A DNA stretch of 64,000 nucleotides from Franzmannia pantelleriensis (GTDB lineage: Bacteria > Pseudomonadota > Gammaproteobacteria > Pseudomonadales > Halomonadaceae), in contig NZ_FNGH01000010.1 in assembly GCF_900102875.1 (NCBI RefSeq), positions 97,626-161,625 on the forward strand, in the 5' to 3' direction. Each line of letters starts with the position of its first letter. Position 1 is the first letter of the stretch. This document shows positions 54,956 through 64,000 of this stretch, piece by piece. The notes under the pieces were generated by a model. That model made no database searches, was not told the origin of the DNA, and worked only from the letters and a program-made list of their open reading frames with translations. The position numbers and the translations under genes are program-made.

Positions 54956-55609
54956 CTACCGCTCGACGCCGATGGCATACTCCTCGCCGGCATCCAGCAG
55001 CCAGCGGTAGCAGTAGTCGGCGAAGCTTCTGCGCACCACCAGCTCCCAGCGCGTCTCGCCGCTGCGGCGCACGATGACGGTCGCCTTGGCGAATACCGTG
55101 TTGACGCCCTTGCCCACCGGGAAGTGGCTCGGGTCGACGTCGTAGACCACCGACTTCATCAGCAGCTCGGGGACCGCCTCACCTTCCAGCGTGAGTAGCG
55201 TCTGGCCGCCGCTGACATCGACGATGGCGAAGCTGGCGTCAGCGAGGCGCTCGCGCAGCCGGCGCTCGACGGCAAAGGCCTCGCCGCCGGGGACGATCAG
55301 CAGCCACTCGTCCGGCGACAGCCACTGGATCGAGCGCTCGCCGCTGACGTCCCAACTCAGGGTATTGGGGCGACCCGGCAAGCCGATATCCAGCACCTCG
55401 CGCAGCGCCTCGTCGAGCACGATGGCACCACCGCGCAGGATCAGGTGGCCGAGGAAGGTCTGCTCGCGCAGTACCACCCGGCTGGCGGCGCTTGGGGCCG
55501 GCGCGCCACTGCGCTGCCAGGAATAGGCCAGCGGCGACTCGACTGCCACGCTGGCGTGGTCGGCGCGGGAATCAAACAGGTTCACTCGGCTCAGCGCTGA
55601 CTCAGACAT
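54956..55609 (-). CDS. soxG: Sarcosine oxidase gamma subunit
   Basis: This 217-residue subunit belongs to heterotetrameric sarcosine oxidase. It is related to the C-terminal aminomethyltransferase-like region, with conserved FLGHLILRGGAIVLDEALREV-like and LSPDEWLLIVPGG stretches and ending in a SFADYCYRWLLDAGEEYAIG motif. The ATG at 55609 overlaps the soxA stop by eight bases; an in-frame extension upstream is antisense-like sequence. It completes the complex with SoxB, SoxD and SoxA in the cytoplasm. Confidence 0.92.
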   Translation of the reverse strand: MSESALSRVNLFDSRADHASVAVESPLAYSWQRSGAPAPSAASRVVLREQTFLGHLILRGGAIVLDEALREVLDIGLPGRPNTLSWDVSGERSIQWLSPDEWLLIVPGGEAFAVERRLRERLADASFAIVDVSGGQTLLTLEGEAVPELLMKSVVYDVDPSHFPVGKGVNTVFAKATVIVRRSGETRWELVVRRSFADYCYRWLLDAGEEYAIGVER

Positions 55610-58600
55610 GCTGACGCTCTCCCTTGGGATCGATGAAGATCGTGCTGGTGATCTCGGCTTCATGGACGCTACCGTCGGCCATTGGCAGGTAGACGCTCTC
55701 GCCCATGCGCTGCTGGCCACCCTTGACCACCGCCAGCGCAAAGCCGCTGTCGAGGGTCGGGCTGTAGTAGCTCGAGGTGACGTGGCCGACCATCGGCATG
55801 GGGATGGCGTGGTTGGGATCGAAAACGATCTGCGCGCCCTCCTCCAGCACCACCTTGGGGTCCTTGGGACGCAGGCCGACCAGCTGCTTGCGGTCGCTGC
55901 GGGCGGTGTCGCTACGCGTCAGCGCACGCTTGCCGATCCACGAGAACGGCTTGTCGTAGCCCACGCACCACTGCATGCCGAGGTCTTCCGGGGTCACCGA
56001 GCCGTCGGTGTCCTGGCCGACGATGATAAAGCCCTTTTCGGCGCGCAGCACGTGCATGGTCTCGGTGCCGTAGGGCGTCAGCTGGTACTTCTTGCCGTGT
56101 TCGAACAGCGCCTTCCAGACGTGCATGGCGTAGTGGGCCTGGACGTTGATCTCGAAGGTCAGTTCGCCGGTGAAGGAGATGCGGAAGACCCGCGCCGGAA
56201 CCCCGGCCACCGTACCTTCGCGCCAGTCCATGAACTTGAAGCTCTCGCGGTCCAGGTCGATGTCGTCGGTGAGCTCGGCGAGCAGCGCCCGCGACTTGGG
56301 CCCAGTAACGGTCATGGTCGCCCAGTGGTCGGTCACCGAAGTGAAGGTGACGTCGAGCTCCGGCCACTCGGTCTGGTGCCACAGCTCCAGCCACTCGAGG
56401 ATCGCCGCAGCGCCGCCGGTGGTGGTGGTCATCACGAAGTGGTTGTCGGCGAGGCAGCTGGTCACGCCGTCGTCGGTGACCATGCCGTCGTCCTTGCACA
56501 TCAGGCCGTAGCGGCACTTGCCGACGGCGAGCTTCTCCCACTTGTTGGTATAGATACGCGCCAGGAACTCACGGGCGTCGGGGCCCTGGATATCGATCTT
56601 GCCAAGCGTCGAGGCGTCGAGGATCCCCACCCCTTCACGCACCGCACGGCACTCGCGGGCCACCGCCTCGTGCATGGTCTCCAGCTTGCCGCCCTGCTTG
56701 CGGGGGTAGTACCAGGGGCGCTTCCACTGGCCGACGTCCTCGAACTCGGCACCGTTCTCCACGTGCCACTGGTGCAGTGCGGTATAGCGCTCGGGGTCGA
56801 ACAGCTCGCCGCAGTGACGGCCGACGATGGCGCCGAAGGTTACCGGCGTGTAGTTGGGGCGGAACACCGTGGTGCCCACCTCGGGAATCGTGCGCTTGAG
56901 GCAGCGCGCGGCAATCGCCATGCCATTGATATTGCCGAGTTTGCCCTGGTCGGTGCCGAAGCCCATGGCGGTGTAGCGTTTGACGTGCTCGATGGACTCG
57001 AAGCCTTCGCGGGTGGCGAGCTCGATGGCTGCAGCGGTGACGTCGTTCTGCAGGTCGACGAACTGCTTGGGCGCTCGCAGCGTGGGCTTCTCATGCGGTA
57101 CCTGGTAGAGCGCGCAGGCAGGCGATTCGGCAATTGCCTGGCTAGCCGGCAGGGCTACCTCGGCAGCCTCGCCGCCGGTCGCCGCAGCAGCCTGCGAGCC
57201 TACCGCCACGCCATCGGCCAACACCTCACCCAACGCATAGATGCCATGGGCGCCACCGGCAGCATGTACGCCATCGACTAGGGTGGGCACGAAACCGAGG
57301 ATGCCATCATTCCAGGTCGGCCGCGCGCCGGTGTGGGAGGCGAGGTGAATCACCGGGCTGTAGCCGCCGGAGCTGGCCACGCAGTCGCAGGCCAGCGTCT
57401 CTACCGGGCCGGCAACGCGGAAGCCGTCGATATCGATCCTGGCCACCCGCGCCGCCGATACACGGTTGGCGCCCTTGGCCTCGATCACCGCGCTGCCGGT
57501 GATCACGCGAATGCCGCGCTCTCGCGCTTCACCTACCAGATCGCCATCCGGTGCCTCGCGGGCGTCGACGATGGCCACGACCTCGCGACCGGCGTCGTGC
57601 CAGTCGAGGGCCGCGCGGTAGGCGTGATCGTTGCTGACGGAGAGCACTAGCTTGTTGCCCGGGACCACGCCGTAGCGGCGGATATAGGTGGAAACAGCAC
57701 CCGCCAGCAGGTTGCCCGGCACGTCGTTGCCGGCATACACCAGCGGCCGCTCGTGGGCGCCGGTGGCCAAGATCACCTGCCCCGCGCGTACCCGGTGCAG
57801 CCGCGCGCGGCTCTGGCGGGCGCCCTCGGCGGTGCGCGGCGCGCAATCGGCAAGGTGCTCGGTGCGCCGCTCGTGGAGAGTGACGAAGTTGTGGTCGTGA
57901 TAACCGTTGGCGGTGGTGCGCGGCAGCAGGGTGACGTTGGCCAGCCCGCTCAGTTCCTCGAGCACGTCGGCAACCCACTGGTCCGCCGGCTTGCCGTCGA
58001 GAGTCTCGCGGCTATCGAGCAGCGAGCCGCCCATCGCTTCCTGCTCGTCGGCGAGGATCACCCGCACGCCGCTGCGCGCCGCGGCCAGGGCGGCGGCCAG
58101 GCCCGACGGGCCGGCACCAATCACCAGCACTTCGCAGTGACCATTGCGGTGGTCGTAGATGTCCGGATCGGCCTCGGCGGGGCTGCGCCCGAGGCCGGCG
58201 CTCTTGCGGATATACTTTTCGTAGGTCATCCACATCGAGGCCGGAGCCATGAAGGTCTTGTAGTAGAAGCCCGGCGGCATGAACTTGCCGCCGACCTTGC
58301 CCACCACGCCCATCAGGTCCTTCTGCACGCTGGGCCAGCCGTTGGTGCTGCGCGCCACCAGGCCAGCATAGAGCGCCTGCTGGGTGGCGCGCACATTGGG
58401 CACCTGGGCAGCTTCGGAGGCACCTAGCTGGACCACGGCATTGGGCTCTTCGGCGCCGGCGGCGACGATGCCCCGCGGCCGCGAGTACTTGAAGCTACGA
58501 TTGACGATATCAACGCCGTTGGCGAGCAGCGCCGAGGCCAGGGTATCGCCGTGGTAGCCCTGGTAGGTCTGGCCGTTGAAGGTGAAATCGAGCGGCCGGC

Positions 58601-58649
58601 TGCGGTCGATGCGCCCGCCCTGGGCGAGGCGCTGCACTTGCTGGTTCAT
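55602..58649 (-). CDS. soxA: Sarcosine oxidase alpha subunit
   Basis: This 1015-residue subunit has an N-terminal 2Fe-2S-ferredoxin-like half (residues 1-110), then an NAD-binding oxidoreductase domain with VLVIGAGPSGLAAALAAARS near residue 175, and a C-terminal aminomethyltransferase (GcvT-like) half from about residue 610. The latter binds tetrahydrofolate and captures the one-carbon unit as methylene-THF. The length is standard for the family. It overlaps soxD by four bases at the start and soxG by eight at the end. With the other subunits it oxidises sarcosine to glycine, methylene-THF and peroxide. Confidence 0.95.
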   Translation of the reverse strand: MNQQVQRLAQGGRIDRSRPLDFTFNGQTYQGYHGDTLASALLANGVDIVNRSFKYSRPRGIVAAGAEEPNAVVQLGASEAAQVPNVRATQQALYAGLVARSTNGWPSVQKDLMGVVGKVGGKFMPPGFYYKTFMAPASMWMTYEKYIRKSAGLGRSPAEADPDIYDHRNGHCEVLVIGAGPSGLAAALAAARSGVRVILADEQEAMGGSLLDSRETLDGKPADQWVADVLEELSGLANVTLLPRTTANGYHDHNFVTLHERRTEHLADCAPRTAEGARQSRARLHRVRAGQVILATGAHERPLVYAGNDVPGNLLAGAVSTYIRRYGVVPGNKLVLSVSNDHAYRAALDWHDAGREVVAIVDAREAPDGDLVGEARERGIRVITGSAVIEAKGANRVSAARVARIDIDGFRVAGPVETLACDCVASSGGYSPVIHLASHTGARPTWNDGILGFVPTLVDGVHAAGGAHGIYALGEVLADGVAVGSQAAAATGGEAAEVALPASQAIAESPACALYQVPHEKPTLRAPKQFVDLQNDVTAAAIELATREGFESIEHVKRYTAMGFGTDQGKLGNINGMAIAARCLKRTIPEVGTTVFRPNYTPVTFGAIVGRHCGELFDPERYTALHQWHVENGAEFEDVGQWKRPWYYPRKQGGKLETMHEAVARECRAVREGVGILDASTLGKIDIQGPDAREFLARIYTNKWEKLAVGKCRYGLMCKDDGMVTDDGVTSCLADNHFVMTTTTGGAAAILEWLELWHQTEWPELDVTFTSVTDHWATMTVTGPKSRALLAELTDDIDLDRESFKFMDWREGTVAGVPARVFRISFTGELTFEINVQAHYAMHVWKALFEHGKKYQLTPYGTETMHVLRAEKGFIIVGQDTDGSVTPEDLGMQWCVGYDKPFSWIGKRALTRSDTARSDRKQLVGLRPKDPKVVLEEGAQIVFDPNHAIPMPMVGHVTSSYYSPTLDSGFALAVVKGGQQRMGESVYLPMADGSVHEAEITSTIFIDPKGERQHV

Positions 58650-58987
58650 GCGCGGACTCCTTGGCGGACATCATCAGTGGAGGTGGTCGATTCGCTGACC
58701 GCAGGCTCAGCGGTAACGCTGGGCTGCTCGCCGATCTTGTAGGTCTCGAGGATCGCGTAGCTCACAGTGTGCCGGGTGACGTTGAAGAACTTGCGACAGC
58801 CCACCGCGTGCACCCACAGCTCGTGGTGAATACCGCGCGGGTTGTCACGGAAGAACAGGTAGTCGCCCCACTCTTCATCGGAGCAGGCCTCGGGGTTGGC
58901 AGGCCGGACGATATGGGCCTGGCCCTTGGGGTGGAACTCCTCTTCTTCGCGGAGCTCCTCACAGTAGGGGCAGTAGATCTGAAACAT
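58646..58987 (-). CDS. soxD: Sarcosine oxidase delta subunit
   Basis: This 113-residue subunit has the zinc-binding Cys pair YCPYCEELREEEEF at the N-terminus and a conserved WGDYLFFRDNPRGIHHELWV and GCRKFFNVTRHT. The zinc site is completed by His and Cys in these segments. The last 20 residues are a Ser/Thr-rich extension. AAGGAGGCC precedes the ATG, and its stop overlaps the soxA start. Confidence 0.94.
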   Translation of the reverse strand: MFQIYCPYCEELREEEEFHPKGQAHIVRPANPEACSDEEWGDYLFFRDNPRGIHHELWVHAVGCRKFFNVTRHTVSYAILETYKIGEQPSVTAEPAVSESTTSTDDVRQGVRA

Positions 58988-58999
58988 GTGATGGCCTCC

Positions 59000-60250
59000 T
59001 TAGTGGGCGACGCCGGCCGCGCCGTGTTCGTCGACCAGCGCACCGCTATGGAAGCGGTCGATGGAAAACGGGGCGGCGATGGGGTGCATCTCGCCCTTGG
59101 CCAGACTGGCGGCAAATACATGCCCCGAACCGGGCGTGGCCTTGAAACCGCCGGTGCCCCAGCCGCAGTTGAAGAACAGCCCCTTGACCGGCGTCTTCGA
59201 CAAGATCGGGCAGGCGTCCGGGCAGGTGTCGACGATGCCGCCCCACTGGCGGTTCATGCGTACCCGCGAGAAGATCGGGAACATCTCGACGATGGCCTGC
59301 AGGGTGTGCTCCACGGTAGGGAAGCTGCCGCGCTGGCCGTAGCCGTTGTAGCCGTCGATGCCGGCGCCGATCACCAGGTCGCCCTTGTCCGACTGGCTGA
59401 TATAGCCGTGGACGTGGTTGGACATCACCACGGTGTCGAGGATCGGCTTGAGCGGCTCGGAGACCAGCGCCTGCAGCGGATGCGACTCCAACGGCAGCCG
59501 GAAACCGGCCATCTTGGCCAGTACCCCGGAGTTGCCGGCGGTGACGCAGCCGATGGTCTTGGCCTCGATGTCGCCGCGGTTGGTGTGCACGCCGTAGACC
59601 TGGCCGTCGCGGATCTTGAAGCCGGTGACCTCGGTGTTCTGCAGCAGGTCAACGCCCAGCGCATCGGCGGCCCGGGCATAGCCCCAGGCCACTGCGTCGT
59701 GGCGCGCCACCCCGGCCCGCGGCTGCCAGGAGGCGCCCATCACCGGATAGCGGGCGCGCTTGGAGCAGTCGAGGATCGGCACGATTTTCTGCACGCCGTC
59801 GGCATCGAGCACTTCGCTGTCGATGCCATTGAGGCGGTTGGCGTTGACCCGACGCTGGATGTCACGCATATCCTGCAGGGTGTGGCCGAGGTTGAGCACG
59901 CCGCGCTGGGAGAACATCACATTGTAGTTGATGTCCTGGGAGAGCCCTTCCCACAGCTTCATGGAGTGTTCGTAGAGCGCCGCCGCCTCGTCCCACAGGT
60001 AGTTGGAGCGCACGATGGTGGTGTTGCGCGCGGTATTGCCGCCGCCCAGCCAGCCCTTCTCGACCACGGCGACATTGGTGATGCCGTGCTCCTTGGCCAG
60101 GTAGTAGGCGGTGGCCAGGCCGTGGCCGCCCCCACCGACGATGATCACGTCGTACTGCTTCTTGGGCGTCGGGTTGCGCCACTGGCGCTCCCAGTGTTCA
60201 TGGTGGCTCAGCGCGTGCTTGACCAGGCCGAAGCCGGAATAGCGTTGCAT
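59000..60250 (-). CDS. soxB: Sarcosine oxidase beta subunit
   Basis: This 416-residue flavoprotein carries the FAD and FMN of sarcosine oxidase. The dinucleotide-binding motif is [20 protein letters not shown] near residue 37, followed by a DAO-type fold with [16 protein letters not shown] and the late [16 protein letters not shown] motif. The length is typical (about 415). GGAGAG stands before the ATG. It lies 33 bp after glyA and 12 bp before soxD. The sequence is standard for the family. Confidence 0.95.
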   Translation of the reverse strand: MQRYSGFGLVKHALSHHEHWERQWRNPTPKKQYDVIIVGGGGHGLATAYYLAKEHGITNVAVVEKGWLGGGNTARNTTIVRSNYLWDEAAALYEHSMKLWEGLSQDINYNVMFSQRGVLNLGHTLQDMRDIQRRVNANRLNGIDSEVLDADGVQKIVPILDCSKRARYPVMGASWQPRAGVARHDAVAWGYARAADALGVDLLQNTEVTGFKIRDGQVYGVHTNRGDIEAKTIGCVTAGNSGVLAKMAGFRLPLESHPLQALVSEPLKPILDTVVMSNHVHGYISQSDKGDLVIGAGIDGYNGYGQRGSFPTVEHTLQAIVEMFPIFSRVRMNRQWGGIVDTCPDACPILSKTPVKGLFFNCGWGTGGFKATPGSGHVFAASLAKGEMHPIAAPFSIDRFHSGALVDEHGAAGVAH

Positions 60251-60282
60251 AGGTTCTCTCCAGGACTCGTGTCGCGCCTTAT

Positions 60283-61608
60283 TCAGGCGATGGCGCTGTG
60301 CCGCTCGGCGCTGGCCTCTCGGCTATCAGCATAGACGGGGTAGCGGGCGCACAGAATCGCGACCTTATCGCGCACTTCCGCCTCCACGTCTGCGCTGTCA
60401 CTGCCCTCGCCCAAGGCATCAAGGATGTCGCAAATCCACTCAGCCAGCGTCTGGCAGTCGTCAATGTCGAAGCCGCGCGTGGTCACCGCCGGGGTGCCAA
60501 GGCGCAGGCCTGAGGTGACGAAGGGGCTCTGCGGGTCATTGGGCACGGCATTCTTGTTGACGGTGATATGCGCCCGTCCCAGGGCAGCGTCAGCGTCCTT
60601 GCCGGTGATGCCCTGGGCGATCAGCGATACCAGGAACAGATGGTCGTCGGTACCACCGGAGACGACCTCGAAACCGCGCTCGATGAAGACCTCGGCCATG
60701 GCCCGGGCGTTGTCGATCACGCGCTGCTGGTACTGCACGAACGCCTGGCTCATGGCCTCCTTGAAGGCCACCGCCTTGGCGGCGATCACATGCATGAGCG
60801 GGCCACCCTGCTGGCCGGGGAAGACCGCACCGTTGAGCTTCTTGTAGAGGGCGTCGTCACCGCAGGCCGAGAGGATCAGGCCACCGCGCGGGCCGCGCAG
60901 GGTCTTGTGAGTGGTGGTGGTGACCACATGGGCATGCGGCAGCGGACTGGGGTAGAGGTCCGCGGCCACCAGGCCCGCCACGTGCGCCATGTCGACCAGC
61001 AGCCAGGCGCCCACGGCGTCGGCAATAGCGCGGAAGCGGCGCCAATCGACCACCCGCGAGTAGGCGGAGAAGCCGGCAATAATCAGCTTGGGGCGGTGCT
61101 CATGGGCCAGCCGCTCGACCTCGGCGTAGTCGATCTCGCCGGTCTCGGGGTTCAGGCCGTACTGCACGGCGTGATAGTGCTTGCCGGAGAAGTTGGGCGC
61201 CGCTCCGTGGGTCAGGTGGCCGCCGTGGGCCAGGCTCATGCCGAGCACGGTGTCGCCGGGTTGCACCAGCGCCATGAAGGAGGCGGCATTGGCCTGGGCC
61301 CCGGAGTGCGGCTGGACGTTGGCGTAGTCGGCGCCAAACAGGTCGCAGGCGCGCTCCATGGCCAGTTTCTCGACCACGTCGACGTACTCGCAGCCGCCAT
61401 AGTAGCGCTTGCCGGGATAGCCTTCGGCGTACTTGTTGGTCAGCTGGGTGCCCTGGGCCTCCATGACGTGCACGCTGGCGTAGTTTTCGGAGGCGATCAG
61501 TTCGACATGCGCCTCCTGGCGCGCCGTCTCATCGGCGATGGCCGCGGCCAGAGGGGCGTCGAATGCCGCCAGGGTGTCGGTATAGGCAAAGCCGTCGCGG
61601 TGTGGCAT
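60283..61608 (-). CDS. glyA: Serine hydroxymethyltransferase
   Basis: This 441-residue PLP enzyme interconverts serine and glycine with methylene-THF. Landmarks are [20 protein letters not shown] near the N-terminus, [18 protein letters not shown], the substrate loop HGGHLTHGA and the PLP lysine in [16 protein letters not shown]. It is the version that accompanies sarcosine oxidase operons; housekeeping glyA is expected elsewhere. The ATG at 61608 follows GGAGGCCCC. In this operon it uses glycine and the methylene-THF released by sarcosine oxidation to make serine. A CGACAG-AG-CTGTCG element at 61719-61732 upstream might be an operator; this is weak. Confidence 0.95.
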   Translation of the reverse strand: MPHRDGFAYTDTLAAFDAPLAAAIADETARQEAHVELIASENYASVHVMEAQGTQLTNKYAEGYPGKRYYGGCEYVDVVEKLAMERACDLFGADYANVQPHSGAQANAASFMALVQPGDTVLGMSLAHGGHLTHGAAPNFSGKHYHAVQYGLNPETGEIDYAEVERLAHEHRPKLIIAGFSAYSRVVDWRRFRAIADAVGAWLLVDMAHVAGLVAADLYPSPLPHAHVVTTTTHKTLRGPRGGLILSACGDDALYKKLNGAVFPGQQGGPLMHVIAAKAVAFKEAMSQAFVQYQQRVIDNARAMAEVFIERGFEVVSGGTDDHLFLVSLIAQGITGKDADAALGRAHITVNKNAVPNDPQSPFVTSGLRLGTPAVTTRGFDIDDCQTLAEWICDILDALGEGSDSADVEAEVRDKVAILCARYPVYADSREASAERHSAIA

Positions 61609-61854
61609 CGGGGCCTCCAGAAGCACGGTGATGAGCGGTGATTGATTTCACTTGCGGCGATGGTATCCCCCGCCCCGCCGGTCAAGATGCTTGGCGGCGT
61701 CACGACGCGATGCGTTTGCGACAGAGCTGTCGGGTTGCGACATCGGCCCGGCCTTTGCAGCGCAGCATGAATCGACGACAATAGCGTTGCGCTTTAGACC
61801 TTCGTCGCCGCTCCTGGACGTCGAAGACTCCGTTGCGACCACCAAGGACACCGC

Positions 61855-62733
61855 ATGCTTGTCGAACTCTTCGCCGTGATGGCCCCGGTCTTCGTCGGCG
61901 CCAGCCTGGGTTTCACCTGGATTCGTCTCGGTCACGCCTACCCGGTGGAGTTCGTCACCAAACTGGTCTTCAATATCGGCACCCCGGCGCTGATCCTGGC
62001 CTCGTTGAGCGGCGCCGACATCGATGCCGCCAGCCTCGGCAGCACCATGCTCGGCACCCTGCTGGTAATCGTCGCCATGGGCCTGCTGACCTTTGCCGTG
62101 GCGCCTCTGCTGCGCAAGGACTGGCGGGTGCTGTTATCGCCGATGATGTACCCCAACACTGGCAACATGGGCCTGGCGGTGACGCTGTATGCCTTTGGCA
62201 GCAGCGGCTTCGCCTTCGCCATCGCCTCGATGGTCACGGTGTCGCTGGTACAGTTCACCTTCGGTACTGCCATGCACAGTAGGAGCGGCCGGCCACTGCG
62301 CACCCTGGCCCGCACCCCCACCGTCTACGCCATCGGCATCGCCCTGGCGCTACTGCTCACCGACACCGCCCTGCCGCGCTGGCTGGACAACACCGTGGAT
62401 CTTATCTCCGGGTTCACGGTACCGCTGATGCTGATCACCCTGGGCGTGTCGCTGGCCAGCATCCAGGCCCGTAACCTCTCATCGGGGATCGGCTTCAGCC
62501 TGGTCCGCACCCTGGCCGCGGCGCTGCTGGCCTGGGGCATTGGCGCGGCGATCGGCCTGCCGCCGATGGCCCACAGCATCCTGGTGCTGCAAATGAGCAT
62601 GCCAGTGGCGGTATTCAATTACCTGTTCGCCCAGCGCTCCGGCCACGAGCCCAAGTACGTCGCCGGGCTGGTGTTCTGCTCCACCCTGCTGTCGTTCATC
62701 TACCTGCCGATCCTGCTGGCGATCATGATGTGA
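61855..62733 (+). CDS. AEC-family (auxin efflux carrier-like) transporter
   Basis: This 292-residue membrane protein has about ten hydrophobic helices in two halves and a central cytoplasmic loop. A conserved MYPNTGNMGLAVTLYAFG stretch lies near residue 97 and a matching VLQMSMPVAVFNYLFAQR near residue 244, the paired discontinuous-helix motifs of the AEC/PIN fold. Such carriers move small organic acids or related anions. It is divergent from glyA with a 246-bp gap, so it may be co-regulated with the sarcosine operon, but the substrate is unknown. Confidence 0.85.
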   Translation: MLVELFAVMAPVFVGASLGFTWIRLGHAYPVEFVTKLVFNIGTPALILASLSGADIDAASLGSTMLGTLLVIVAMGLLTFAVAPLLRKDWRVLLSPMMYPNTGNMGLAVTLYAFGSSGFAFAIASMVTVSLVQFTFGTAMHSRSGRPLRTLARTPTVYAIGIALALLLTDTALPRWLDNTVDLISGFTVPLMLITLGVSLASIQARNLSSGIGFSLVRTLAAALLAWGIGAAIGLPPMAHSILVLQMSMPVAVFNYLFAQRSGHEPKYVAGLVFCSTLLSFIYLPILLAIMM

Positions 62734-62876
62734 TGCTTGCCCCCTAAGTCGGCCGACTGTTGAAGGACGATGACGACACACCTCGTAAGAGATCAACGAC
62801 ACTTGCCCCTCTTTATGGTAATGACTCTCATCCGTGAGTAGGATCCCATTGAAGCACACCTCAGGAGAGTTCATGG

Positions 62877-64000
62877 ATGGACCAAGCAAAGCTCGGCGAT
62901 AAGGTCGTCTGCCGATGCAAAGGAGGGCCTCACCGTATCATTAGCGGAGCATCGACGACCCTTGTTGACGGCCTACCGGCTGCATGCGTTGGTGACAAGA
63001 GCTCATGTGGGGCAAGCATCTCGTCGGGGCTCGGCTGGCTACGTATCGAGGGGTCCCCGGCTGCCGTCGATGGTAGTGCCACCTCCTGCGGCGGCCAGGT
63101 GGTGGCCCGTGCCACGGCTAAGACAGGCAGCCCTTCCCAGAGTCGAGTGGGCTCTGCCGCCGTCACCGCTACCACCATTGCTGGCGCGAGCGCTCTAGCT
63201 GCAGGCTCAACTCTCGATAGCCGTTCAACCATGAGCGTTCCGCCTGCCGGTGAAGACGATGAGAATCAAAGCAGCCTCGCTCCCGGGTTCGTTATCGTGC
63301 GTAAGCTCACTCCCCGGGCAGAGCTGAAGCGTGACGTTCTCCCGATGCCGACGCCCGAGGTGGATGCAATGTTTGAGCGCCTCAACGGCCACCTTGGCGA
63401 GGTAGTGCTGCCAGGCTCAATGGTGGTGCTCAGCGACCCCGATAATCAGCAATGCCGTCCCGAAGAAGACCAACTGATGCAGGAAGCGCGTAAGGTGCAA
63501 CAAACGCTGCATCGGCTGGAGCCGCCACAAGCCCAGGCCATGATCGATCATTGGGGCGCATTCGAGGATATTGCTCTGGCCAAGGACCCGGACGGCGGCA
63601 CTGCCGCGTCACTGGCCTCGACGACGCTTGGCACCTTCTCGGCGGCGGGACAAAACCTGTTCAGCAGAGCACAGATGGAACTCGATAATCTGGCCAATCT
63701 CTACCAGCGCACGCTGGACCCGGCGGTGAGCCAGTCGCGTGAACAGTTCCATGCCCTGCGCGAGGCCGCGTTTCAGCGCATCGACTCCGCCGTGCCCGCT
63801 TGGCTCCGCCGGCCATTGAGCCTACCCGCTACCGGCGAAGCATTGAAACGCAAAATAGGCGTAGAAGCCCGTCACGCCGTGCATGGCCTGAACACCGCGA
63901 CGCAGGGCTTTCGCAAGTTCGAGATTCCGAGCGTCTCGGAGGCGGTAGCGCGAGTGGGGCTGGCCTCGCGACTCACCAGTATCGGCAGTGCCGTCGGGGT
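62877..64000 (+). CDS. PAAR-domain protein, probable T6SS tip/effector (C-terminus beyond window)
   Basis: The gene starts at the ATG at 62877 (AGGAGAG upstream) and stays open to the right edge, giving 374 residues. Residues 1-85 are a PAAR domain with regularly spaced Gly and Cys (VCRCKGGPHRIISGASTTLV, SSCGASISSG, SATSCGGQVV). A flexible Ala/Ser/Thr linker follows. Residues about 135-185 resemble a LysM-like domain (GFVIVRKLTP, NGHLGEVVLPGSMVVLSD). The rest is helical with no toxin motif recognised. PAAR proteins sharpen the VgrG spike and often carry toxins at the C-terminus, so an effector domain and immunity gene should lie to the right. Confidence 0.8.
   Translation, partial: MDQAKLGDKVVCRCKGGPHRIISGASTTLVDGLPAACVGDKSSCGASISSGLGWLRIEGSPAAVDGSATSCGGQVVARATAKTGSPSQSRVGSAAVTATTIAGASALAAGSTLDSRSTMSVPPAGEDDENQSSLAPGFVIVRKLTPRAELKRDVLPMPTPEVDAMFERLNGHLGEVVLPGSMVVLSDPDNQQCRPEEDQLMQEARKVQQTLHRLEPPQAQAMIDHWGAFEDIALAKDPDGGTAASLASTTLGTFSAAGQNLFSRAQMELDNLANLYQRTLDPAVSQSREQFHALREAAFQRIDSAVPAWLRRPLSLPATGEALKRKIGVEARHAVHGLNTATQGFRKFEIPSVSEAVARVGLASRLTSIGSAVG

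Noticed and set aside
54790..54993. A 67-codon minus-strand frame between soxG and purU.
   Set aside because: It overlaps the end of soxG and the direct repeat, lacks a ribosome-binding site and looks like intergenic repeat sequence.
55608..57281. A 557-codon plus-strand frame opposite soxA, with similar long frames opposite soxB (58661-60334) and glyA (60568-61641).
   Set aside because: These are antisense shadows of well-recognised sarcosine oxidase and GlyA genes, produced by GC-rich codon use.

Overview
The window is a high-GC gammaproteobacterial chromosome segment, most likely Halomonas or a close halomonad. This is inferred from protein style, codon bias, the glyA-soxBDAG-purU operon, class Ib nrdHIEF and the aerobactin locus; no 16S or other marker gene is present to prove it.

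Regions. (1) 1-2.4 kb, minus strand: a possible defence or stress cassette of a protein of unknown function, an HTH-ImmA/IrrE metallopeptidase and an AAA+ ATPase that runs off the left edge. (2) 2.7-13.0 kb: a LysR regulator and a cluster of small-molecule enzymes (flavodoxin, three alpha/beta hydrolases, a cysteine-type dienelactone-hydrolase-like protein, cupin, carboxymuconolactone-decarboxylase-like protein, aldo/keto reductase, MBL-fold hydrolase). Eight of these nine enzymes carry Sec, Tat, lipoprotein or membrane-anchor N-termini, although most belong to normally cytoplasmic families. (3) 13.2-25.4 kb: a mobile island. A minus-strand recombination module (DUF932, ERF annealing protein, YqaJ exonuclease, RadC) is followed by an IS remnant, an AT-rich lipoprotein gene, and a compact replication/integration module (HUH-type Gp2 initiator, HTH protein, DUF3987 protein, LexA-like repressor without its catalytic dyad, excisionase-like protein, tyrosine integrase). 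The integrase abuts tRNA-Ile(CAU), the probable attachment site. No capsid or conjugation genes are seen.

(4) 25.6-31.1 kb: a YceI-like protein, nrdHIEF with a tandem NrdR-box pair, and a Mn-type superoxide dismutase. (5) 31.2-53.7 kb: a large iron-acquisition region. It holds a PchR-type AraC regulator, a FhuA/FoxA-like receptor, FhuD-, FhuB- and FhuC-like import parts, FhuF reductase, a PvdE/SyrD-type exporter plus the broken remnant of another, and a complete aerobactin set (iutA, a ShiF-like exporter, iucABCD). It ends with a second ferrisiderophore receptor interrupted by one in-frame amber codon. Fur-box-like sites precede most units.

(6) 53.8-61.6 kb: the one-carbon/sarcosine operon glyA-soxB-soxD-soxA-soxG with purU downstream, beyond a gap holding a 62-63 bp direct repeat. 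(7) 61.9-64 kb: an AEC-family transporter and the start of a PAAR-domain protein, a probable type VI secretion tip or effector, which runs off the right edge.

Regions 4 and 5 fit together as an iron-limitation response: siderophore synthesis, export, uptake and reductive release beside two enzymes whose families can work with manganese. The most unusual items are the exported-enzyme cluster, the HUH/DUF3987 integrative element with its inactivated S24 repressor and matched operators, and the decayed siderophore genes.
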